This document shows, one piece after another, positions 1 to 8,300 of a stretch of DNA of 10,840 bases; within the stretch, counting starts at the first letter, position 1; each line of letters begins with the position of its first letter. The notes under the pieces are model-generated. The model had not been told where the DNA came from, searched no databases, and worked only from the letters and a program-made list of their open reading frames with translations. The position numbers and the translations under genes were made by a program. The stretch is from Bondarzewia mesenterica (taxonomy: Eukaryota > Basidiomycota > Agaricomycetes > Russulales > Bondarzewiaceae), in NCBI GenBank assembly GCA_004802705.1, contig SGPL01000829.1, forward strand, positions 1 to 10,840. Direction: 5' to 3'.

Positions 1-13
1 TAGAGGCACACAC

Positions 14-89
14 CTAGGTTGCCAGTCGCTCCTGCGATGGCCACAGCCATCTGCCCCCTGCTCAACCCGATGGAGGTAGTGAAAGACAT
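14..89 (-). CDS. NmrA / isoflavone-reductase-like NAD(P)-binding protein, 5' exon only
   Basis: This is the first coding exon of a minus-strand gene that leaves the window on the left. From the ATG at 89-87 the reading contains MAVAIAGATGNLG, a beta-strand followed by the GxTGxxG dinucleotide-binding loop that opens NmrA-like and isoflavone-reductase-like proteins of the atypical short-chain dehydrogenase group. Those proteins bind NAD(P)H and act as oxidoreductases or redox sensors; the substrate cannot be guessed from 25 residues. A second in-frame ATG at 50-48 lies right at the start of the beta-strand and could be the true start; the first ATG has the better context (A at -3) and adds 13 residues. 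A GTGTGT donor follows at 13, so an intron probably starts there, although reading straight through stays open to the edge. The call rests on one motif. Confidence 0.55.
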
Positions 90-799
90 CTTAATTTACA
101 GCTGAGTAATACTTGAAGTTTATAAAGGTTTTCAAAGGAGATATATCGCTGTAAAATTGCACTCCCTCAGCGCATGATCCTTGGAAGGAGGGAATGGCTT
201 CAAAAAGGGGGGCCGAAGGCAGGCAAATAACGGCATTCACCCTAAGCTTATAAGTTATAGTCAATCGATTCTGATATATGTCGCGATCAGTACGCAACCT
301 GGAGAACTTACAGTATATATGACTGACTTTCCCACTTGGAGTTTGTCGCGGTGGTATGTGGCAAAGACAGCGATGTTTGCCAGTTCGGACAACCCATTGG
401 GCAGGCTCGCTGAGTCGAGAATTGAAACACCGACAGAAAATCCCGGTCGGCATTGACTTGAAACTTGTTCGAAAACTTTTGGTACGTTGAGAATCAACGG
501 AGGTATAGTCACCAGCGCAAGCCTTGCAAAATAATCGCATCGTTCTCGGACTACTCCAGATTAACAGTTGGGAAAACACATCGTGTGTGAGGTATATCAA
601 GTGCCACGTCCCACACGAGCGATTTTGTACATAATATTTATTGCTGAGATCTTCAAGCCTGAGTCAAAATAGCGTGTATGCTTGTCCAATGGTAAGATAT
701 AGTAATCTCCACTAGTCTACGCCGACTGCTTGAAACTACCGGCAAATGACTCATTCCGACCCTATGAGAGGACAGTGATCCGACACCAGAATTGATTTG
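90..799. other. Intergenic stretch, no gene recognised
   Basis: About 700 bases separate the start of the NmrA-like gene from the stop of the small membrane-protein gene. The open frames here (for example 91-600 minus and 181-456 plus) have no recognisable motif and overlap each other on opposite strands, as chance frames do. The left part should contain the promoter of the NmrA-like gene; I see no clear TATA box. The right part is presumably the 3' untranslated region of the gene ending at 800. Confidence 0.5.
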
Positions 800-1269
800 T
801 TAAAGCGAAGTAGGGGAGGTTAGACGTACAGCAGCATGTACAGGTGGAGGCGGAGCAGGATACTAGCGCCATAATCAGTACGAGGCAAGCACAGGAAACA
901 AGCAAACACAGAATTTCCGTATACAGGCGGTACGCCCTCCCAGTATCCTTGTCCTTGAGCCGGTGTAGCACCCTGATTTTGGGTATAAAAACTGGTGCCC
1001 GGCCCAGGTCCCTGCGCATAACCTCCTGGCGGAGGAGGCATCTGATATTGCAGAGGAAATTGGCCCTGCGCGGGTCTCGTACGTCTTCCAAAGAAAGGAA
1101 AAGCGAAGCGTTCAAACCTTCCTGTGGATGGTGGAGCACCCCAGTGGGTTGTTCTGCGATGCCGACGACCCATTGTGAGGAATATTCCGAGCGCACAAAG
1201 GAGCAAAGGAATAATAACGCAGACCGAAAGAGAAACGAGATACGATTAAATATCAGAACGGATTACCAT
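800..1269 (-). CDS. Small probable single-pass membrane protein with Pro/Gly-rich tail, 5' end uncertain
   Basis: The firm part is an exon at 1173-925 and a last exon at 862-800, joined by a 62-nt intron (donor GTATAC at 924, branch CTGAT, acceptor TAG at 863). Joined, they read a basic stretch (GRRHRR), a conserved-looking HWGAPP segment, then a tail rich in Pro, Gly, Gln and Tyr (QMPPPPGGYAQG, later PPYPAPPPP), stopping at TAA 802-800: 103 residues from the ATG at 1173. The frame continues upstream as a hydrophobic helix (VCVIIPLLLCALGIFL) directly before the basic residues, a typical membrane span with positive stop-transfer. That frame hits a TAA at 1248-1246 but contains an ATG at 1269, directly followed by GTAATC. 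An intron from 1266 to 1225 would restore one frame but ends in CG, not AG. Function unknown; the architecture resembles small fungal membrane proteins with proline-rich cytosolic tails. Confidence 0.45.
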
Positions 1270-2363
1270 CTTTAATATTTTACGAAAGAGAATTGGGTGG
1301 TGTACACCGATGACGATGGAGACTGATTGTCAGTTTGATAGGACGTTGAGGGTCTCAGCAGGCCATCTCGAACGGATATTCTATGGAAAACTCTCGAATC
1401 CTCGAAGTTTCTGTATCGGAGATGTGAAATGATGTTACCAGGTCTGCTGAATTCCCCTGCACGCCCTCCTGGAAATCTCTAGAAGCCATGATCAGGGATG
1501 GAAGTCCCTGCTCTGACTGTATCCGTACTAATTCTGTGCGGCAGGGCGGGCTGCTAGTCGGTTATCAGTTTAGTATCCTATCTGTAGACTTTCTCATCGT
1601 TGATGGACCGGTGGCCCATCTTCGCCATTCTAGTTTGTAACGCATGTGCAGGACTAATAGCTAATAGGTACTTACGACCATATCTAGGGTCTATTCATGT
1701 TTTCAAATTAAGCTGATACTCGACCCAGGATTAAACTTGAATTACATACCTAATGCATGTACCGCAGCGCCCAATATAATGTCCGAACGATTCACATGTG
1801 AGTGCATTTTAGATGCTCACGGATCAGAGATGAAAATAAATACGATTCGGTGAATGGACATTCCTTGAGCTTGAAAGCGACAAACTATTCGCTACTATGC
1901 CGCCCCTGAATATTGATTTATACGTTTTTATCGCGGCTAACGCTTTGTTCCTTCCGCCTTTCACACAGTAGCGCGAAATCTTTGGCATCTTTACCACCTG
2001 GGCCCACATCCTCAAGACTTTTAGGAAACAAGCGTGGCCTGAATTTTAAAGAACGCTGGCTCTCTGCTTGGACAGATAAGTTCGGTGAATAAAGCGCATT
2101 ACTAGAGGACCTACTGCAGATAATCGTGACTGTTCTGAAAGCGAAGTAACGTACCTGCGCGAATGGACGCAGAGCGTCGTCTGTCTCAAACCTCGTGAAG
2201 CCATGTCCGATTTGCTGGAGAAGCGAAGGGTGATTGAAAAGTTGAAATAATACGCTGCTATCGATTTTTCAAATGAAAAGGATTGGCAGATCTTTACATG
2301 ACCATGGTACGCAAAAATGCAACGGAGGATGGTTCCCAAGCCCTACGGGTCAAAAACATATCT
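1270..2363. other. Intergenic stretch, no gene recognised
   Basis: About 1.1 kb between the small membrane-protein gene and the stop codon of the transporter. Minus-strand frames at 1824-2015 and 2046-2339 show no motif and no convincing splice partners. A perfect 6-bp hairpin (CAGGGA / TCCCTG, 6-nt loop) lies near 1494-1511, without flanking signals that would make it functional. The right part must include the 3' untranslated region of the transporter, and the left part the promoter of the gene ending at 800. No tRNA or repeat was seen. Confidence 0.5.
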
Positions 2364-4185
2364 TCAAACAAGCTGGGTGCCCTTCCGTCGCACCAGCAGC
2401 TGACGAGCAACGACCAAGAGGACCATCCCCGCAAAGCATGTCACCTGAATGCAATGCAGGAGGGTTCAGCCGAAATCATCAGTTGAGTGGGCAAATGTGC
2501 GACGTAGCCTAACCGAGCTCACCGCGCTGAATACGATGGCCTTGTACCACGGGAATGTTTCCCCCAACAGCGCGCCATCGATCGGCGTCCCGGTCAATGC
2601 ACCGAACGACGTCACGAAAAAAAGCCAGCCCGATGCGTACTCTGGCAACAGTCCAGCAATGCAGATGATCAGCGTGAAGACCACGGTGAGGGATCTAACT
2701 GAATATCTATACCCAATCTCGCTGGTGTCTTTGGATAGCGTGGCTATGGTGGGCGAGAGCAATGACAAGACTGTGGATACGAGATGTGTCAAAGTTTGGT
2801 AATGATCATCCTTAGTGCTCACAGGCTCCGGAAGCGAACCCATAAAGTATCGCAAAAATCATGGTACTCGCGACAGACTTGATACCAAAGAGAGCAAGCA
2901 GGAGTGCCCCACAAGCGAAGCATGAAGGGATAAGGGCATTAAACGCCCCGAGCCTATCTGCGAAGACGTTGAGCAGGACACGTCCAGGGATCGATGCGGC
3001 AGACAATACTGCTAGCTTCATCGAAGAAAAGGGTCAGGAAACTCTGAGTACCGGGGATTACGGACGGACTGATCATCACCGTATAAAATGCAACAACGGA
3101 GTCGACGCCGTGCAAAATTGCGAACAGTTGCAAGTAAAAATCTGCAAATTTGTAATCACGGGCTGTGAGTCCTCAGGGTATGATAAAGCGGCGCGTACAA
3201 GGGAAATATGCGCCCCAATTCATACAAAATACGCTGCGCAGCTCTGGGTGAACAGAGTCCTTCGAATGAACTCCTGATACTCACCCCAACGTTGAAAGCA
3301 TATAAGGTACGTCTGTGAGGATTTGTCTCATATTGGGTTTGGGACGTTCTCCAGGTGGAGGGTTTGCACTCATCAAGATGTTTGCAGGGACAAGAAGACT
3401 CAACACGACGAACGCAGACGCACGAACGCCCCACTTGAAGCCTGCAGAACTCTGAAAGAGTTGATTAAGCATGATCGGGAAGATGATGCCGCCGACGGAT
3501 GAGCCTGCACGTCATGGATTCCGGTAGGAATTAAGGACAAAGAATGGAGAAAAGTACCAGTGATCACAATTCCCATGGCCAGAGCACGACGGTCTTTCCA
3601 GTGATGGGCTTGTACAGCCATGGCTGGCACGTACAGAAGACCGGATCCAATGCCCATTCCCAATCCTTGCGACAGAAAGATCTGGTAATACCTTGCTGGG
3701 TGAGCTATCGATACCATAAATAGTCTGTGAAAAAAATTGAGTGAATGCGAGACCGAGGCCTTGAAGATGAAAACGAACGAAAAAACGTATAGAATGGAGC
3801 CCGCAAGGGTGACCTGTCGGAAATAGCCCATATCGAGTAGCTTTCCCGCAGGGAGACCCATCGCGATCAAAAAAAAAAAGTTGGGTGGATCCAATCCAGC
3901 TGATCGTCGAAGTTGATGCTGTATGAGAGCGGGTATAAAAGTCTTGGTAAACACCGAAGGCATTGATGTACCCGAAGGTAGCGACGAGGGTCATCCAACT
4001 AGGGAAGAAATTAGCGGAGGCGAAGCTAAACAAATCATATGGACTTGCGCGCCGACGAGAGTTGACCAGGCGCGTATGCCCCCGTCAACCTGTTGGACCT
4101 GAGAATGGGATTCTAGGAGGTCCGGTTCGACATTTTTGGCCTGAAGCTGAAAGCTCTGGGATGATTGTTCCTCGTAAGTGGTCAT
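2364..4185 (-). CDS. MFS monocarboxylate-transporter-like permease, ten exons, two homopolymer frameshifts
   Basis: Probable proton-coupled or facilitative carrier of the major facilitator superfamily, fungal monocarboxylate-transporter (MCT) type, in the plasma or an internal membrane; substrate not predictable. Exons: 4185-4049, 3998-3779, 3724-3558, 3504-3285, 3233-3199, 3141-3080, 3015-2823, 2770-2713, 2641-2523, 2444-2364. Their sum is 1,292 nt; removing one base from each of two A/T runs (3869-3879 and 2617-2623) gives exactly 430 codons including TGA. Visible landmarks: DGGIRAW at 34-40 before helix 1, TFGYINAFGVYQD at 53-65, FLSQGLGMGIG, RALAMGIVITGSSVGG around 165-180, GRV...FADRLG at 291-303, SPTIATLSKDTSEIG at 350-364, GALTGTPIDGALLG, and a C-terminal RRKGTQLV. 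About 12 hydrophobic segments and a length of 429 fit the family. The start is the first ATG before DGG. With only the two frameshifts damaged, it is either a young pseudogene or an intact gene with sequence errors. Confidence 0.85.
2617..2623 (-). other. 7-base T run (coding strand) carrying a +1 frameshift
   Basis: In exon 9 the frame entering from the splice site reads GVRIGLAFF and the frame leaving reads FVTSFGALTGTPIDG. Six T in place of seven joins them as GLAFFVTSFGALTG, the length expected between these landmarks (near residue 371). Confidence 0.8.
3869..3879 (-). other. 11-base T run (coding strand) carrying a +1 frameshift
   Basis: On the coding strand the transporter reads SWIGSTQLF, then a run of 11 T, then LIAMGLPAGK in the next frame. 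Ten T would keep both halves in one frame (residues 86-89). No intron can bridge this point. Confidence 0.85.
3999..4048 (-). other. GC-AG intron 1 of the MFS transporter gene
   Basis: The exon junction that restores VGA-W-MTLVATFGY requires the intron to begin GCAAGT and end CCCTAG, 50 nt, with a CTAAT branch site. GCAAGT is the textbook donor of the rare GC-AG intron class. The nearest GT donor (GTCCAT at 4044) would put the next exon out of frame. Confidence 0.8.
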
Positions 4186-5092
4186 TGGTAGCGAGGCCAG
4201 CGCATGAGTAAGGGAGAGATGAGTTGGAGGAAAAAAACGAGTTTAAAGGCGTGAATGCAGTGGGGTAGGGAGAGGCGATGTCCTGAGACGCTGGGACGCG
4301 AAGTCTGTCAAAGGCCGCGTAATGTGATCACTCACCAAGAATATGAATGAAACGCATGGCAAGTGACATGAACGCCGTCAAATGGAAGCACTGATGCGGC
4401 AATCCACGCAGAGAAGGCCAAGCCCTCGGGGACTCAGTTGTTGAATCACCTTTGAGTCGCTGGCGAGGCAGTGTACAACGACGAACCCATGTCACTGCAA
4501 GCTGCCGCGCGTTCTCCGTCGCGGCTTGTAATTCTATGCAACATCAGAATCATCGAATCGAGATATCGTCAGGGCGCAGAGCGCTCAAGCGAAACTACAA
4601 ATGACTGGGTCACCATAATTGTCGTACAACGACAGAATCGGCAGGACGGTGAAGATTTTTTCGAAACTCCTCAATCTCGGACTGGGAGCAGTCTTGAACG
4701 TTCAATATGGCCGCATCTGGACGCTCTTTTGACCCTAACCACAGGTCACCCGGTCACGGTCGGTCACTTTGAGCCTGGAACGTGGCCCTAATGTTACGAC
4801 GTGAAGCCAGAAATCTGGCTACGAAATAAAATCGCTTTTCTCCGAGCGAACGGCAGCTTGTCCCAGCTGGTCGTCCTCCAATGTCGAAGCCCTCGGCCTC
4901 AGCTGGCAGACAGATCCCATCCACGGCAAGAAGAGGGATGAGAAATGGGGTCAAGATTGCACATGCCATGCTTCCGTTGCACAGTGACTATGGATAACTT
5001 AGTGGTTCGCACCCTATATTCGGATCTAACATCTCGTTGACCGTCTTTTCCGACCTCGTTGTCAGCACCCTGAGGTTTGCGTGCAGAGGTGG
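4186..5092. other. Intergenic stretch between transporter and transposon, no convincing gene
   Basis: The part next to 4185 should hold the transporter's promoter. A plus-strand frame at 4471-4791 has no recognisable motif. A minus-strand frame at 4969-4754 (71 residues) begins with a hydrophobic, signal-peptide-like segment (MACAILTPFLIPLLAVDG), but the rest matches nothing I know and it may be chance. GGTCAC occurs three times within 4744-4767, too weak to interpret. Confidence 0.4.
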
Positions 5093-5130
5093 CAAGAGGG
5101 GTCCGGAACTGGAACCCGAGACCGTATGAT
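5093..5130 (+). repeat. Left terminal inverted repeat
   Basis: Pairs with 10571-10608 on the opposite strand: 17 identical bases, then GGAA, GACC and TATGA blocks in register, with eight mismatches over 38 positions. It starts with CA, as many cut-and-paste transposon ends do. Confidence 0.85.
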
Positions 5131-5143
5131 ACAGGAATGGACG

Positions 5144-5175
5144 AGGACCCCGGAACTCGCTGGGGGGAGGGGAGG
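5144..5175 (+). repeat. Left subterminal motifs: aggaccccgg and G-rich tract
   Basis: AGGACCCCGG at 5144-5153 recurs in the same orientation at 10534-10543. CTGGGGGG at 5160-5167 recurs at 10561-10568. The tract 5161-5175 is nearly all G. Such subterminal motifs are candidate transposase-binding sites; this is inference. Confidence 0.45.
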
Positions 5176-5360
5176 ACTCGTTTCTGTCGTGTCAGGCGGC
5201 GGAAGTGTGAGATTCGAAAATAAATATCTGTCGAAAACTTTTCGGAAACAACAAAATAGGGACTATAAACATAAGTATATATTATGAAGAGTTTAGAATG
5301 TGCTCTATTAGTACTATATTAAAGCAATAAGTGTCTCCGAGTCTGAGGGCGAGTCAGCTC

Positions 5361-8300
5361 CTACTGCCGTGTTTTCTTCATCTGTCGAGGGAGATCCGAC
5401 AGGACTCTGCGCTTGCTTCGTGGCTTACTCGTTTCGGCCTGAGCACTATGAGTAGGAGCCGTGAGAGCTGAAAACAAAGTAGGGGGGATATTCTCCAGCG
5501 GGATGCCAATCTTGCGCTCCTCCTCGAGGGTGATTGTGATTCGTTGGATGAAGTCTGCAGGAACTTGGAGCAGTCCGGGTCCGGAATCCGAAGGAATGTG
5601 TCCAGGGTGATGGTCTCGGAGGTGTTGTAGCATATTGTATTTCCAAACGGCAGGCTGGGCTGCTGAGCCGGGTTTTGGATGACATAGAACACAGACAATG
5701 GGGATGTTCGTGGATGGTGTGGATTGCGAGAACTTACAGGCTGGACCATAAAGGAAGGTATGGGCTGTCGAGCAGGTTGAAATCACCGTGAATGTGCGAT
5801 TGGATTTCTTGAGCAAGATCGTGCATCGCCCATTGTCTGTTGAGCGTCCACAAAAGCCGCAAGGCATAGCAGCGCCGACTTGCCAAATATGACATATGAA
5901 CAATTTAAAATTAGTTATTGAGAACTGAAAATGACGCACCGGCTCTCGTAAATTACCCTCAGCTTGCGACCGCATTGCACGTAAGATATGTTCACCAACG
6001 TGAGCGCGGCGCTGCACTCCCGACGGCACCGCCTTGCCGCATTGGTAACATTCTGCGTTCTCGAGATGGCCGTGACGCTGAGATGATCCGCTAGCAATCT
6101 GAGTAGCACCACTACCAACAAAGGCATGTGGTGCAGGGTTTAAAGCAGTTGTACCAGTTCCAGTGTACGGAAATTTACCTGATAGCCCTATGCAGGGCAG
6201 CAAGTTCAGGGTTTCCTTTGAGGTGATCTGCTGGTCTAACAGCCCAGTAAGTATGACCATGGTGGACTGGGGAAGTGACCATGTATGTGAGAATGAGGGA
6301 TCAGCAGTGCGCAGAGGGCACAATTGTGGAAGTTGATCAATAGGTAGAATCGTCGGACAGATGACTTGAGTGAAGTGGCTGGGGATAGAGACGATGAGAG
6401 ACTTGCGTAGTATGGTTGTTGCCTCATTTATAGGTTGTCGAGCAGCTGCCTTCGAAGCCGATGATGCTCGGGCACTGATAGGCTGAAAGTCAACGAAGTC
6501 GCCATTCCAGAGCCAGTTTACCTCTGAACTGGCAGCGCCTTCATCAGCCAGTCCCTCAGGTGCAAGTGAGTTCCGTAGCGAGAGCGTCGGAACCATCTGG
6601 AACATTTACGCAAAGATTTTAATCGATGCGGATTCCAATGGTAATTCCACGGCCGAGACCCATGAGACACGCTTTCCTTTCTGCTCGAGAGCAGATACCT
6701 GCAAGATAGCAAGAGAGATGAGGCCATCAGCACTACGAACGAGGGTGCCCACAATGTCACCTAGATGGAAAGAATCTGGACCAGTGATTTCCTGTGAATC
6801 GAGGTCATAGGGAGCCTTGATGCATTTCGTATATGAGCGGACACGTCGCAGCCGATCTGTAGACTTTTGCAGAGATTCCGAGCTAAAAACAATGTGAATG
6901 GCAGTCGTTTTGTGGTGATGCTTCGCGCCATCAAGAATCCAATCAGAGTTGGGCGCAAGGGGTGCCTGTTGATATGCATCGATGGCTTCTGCATCAATAC
7001 GCAGTGGTGGAATGGACTCATCGATATCCATCATGTCGGCAACTTTATCCTCAAGATTTCCTTCCAGTCCATCCTTGAGAGCAGCCTGGGAGTCATGAGC
7101 TGAGATGGGGATTGCGTCACCATTGCCGCCATCATCGCGTGACCTGTCCTTCTCTGCGGAGACACCTGGGTACTTGTTGCTACCGAGAGGACGTAAGAAG
7201 TCGACACCTGGCTGAGCGAGGACGGTGTCAAAATCGAAGGGAAATCCGATATTGCCTAAAATTGTCTGCGCGCGACTCCGCCCTTCTGCCCATGACCTCT
7301 GAATGTTTATGTTCCCCACTACAACGTTTCCGATCCAAGATGCGGGGTTCGTATGATCAATCCCCTCTGCATCAATCAACTTCAGGCGTCTGTGACCATT
7401 ATCCCATCCCCGATTCCTACCATAGATGGCTAGAATATCCAGTATGGCTTCGAGATGTTGCTTCAACTCAGAGATGTTAACATTTGGATGGTGTCCGCCT
7501 AACATCTGAACCTTCCCAAATAAAAGCTCTAGATGATCGTCTCCGACTTGACACAGAAAGAGGCGCTGCAGGGGATCTAGCAGCTGCTGTTTTGAAATAC
7601 AGAAGATAACATTCTTGACCATGGATTGCGAGTCGGCGTAGAGTTGGTTTGCCATGAAGGATGTCCCGTGTCCGCGGAAAAAGACGAAGCAAAGATGTGC
7701 ATATTTTGATAGGCAAGCAATCTGTTCTGACAAAGAAAGAGTGACATCGACAAATGGTTTCAATAGTGATTCAAAGAGTTCGGCGAGCAAAGTCATGGCC
7801 ATATGGACTCGCCTGTCACTTGGGTCAAGATCAGCAGAATGTACGGCTCTGGATGCGTCAATTATTGCTTGCATGAGCCGTACAGCAACAGGAATGTTCT
7901 GAGGATCCCCAGGGTCAATGAGTGTCTCGACAGCCTCCTTTGTTAAGCCAGACCGCTCGAGATACTGGGCAATTGCATTTCGATTCAGGCTTGTACGGCT
8001 GATCATGATCCCCTCAAGAGATCGAATGAGCGTACAAATTCCTATTTGCAGTGGTAAGTCTCCTTCATATTCATTCTGCTTGAAATATGATCACATTATA
8101 TGGACGTACGTTTGAATATATGTTTGGGATCGAAGTCCATAGTCACATCGTTGTCACCAGTAAATCGGTTGAGGCCTGGTAAGCGCATCACAATCTCACC
8201 AAGCTCCGTCATTTGATCCTGCTCCTTCCTCATCAAAAGATCATAGAATGCGGCTCTCCGTGTAGCATCTCCATCACTAGCAACAGACCAGATCGGGCCA

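Noticed and set aside
469..480. TCGAAAACTTTT shared with 5231-5242
   Set aside because: Low-complexity AT-rich 12-mer; several such matches are expected by chance in 10 kb.
758..767. GACCCTATGA, identical to an inner block of the right terminal repeat
   Set aside because: A lone 10-mer without the outer CAAGAGGGG block; consistent with chance.
4744..4767. Three GGTCAC hexamers
   Set aside because: Short, irregularly spaced (8 and 10 bp) and without context; not supportable as operators.
4471..4791. 106-codon plus-strand open frame
   Set aside because: No motif, no splice partners and composition unlike the confident exons.
5670..5737. GTAAGT donor inside the CKFSQSTPSTNIPIVC segment
   Set aside because: Splicing here would remove a Cys cluster that fits the rest of the C-terminus; the open frame reads better.
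7112..7480. 122-codon plus-strand open frame
   Set aside because: Antisense to the transposase exon carrying the LELLFG motif; no features of its own.
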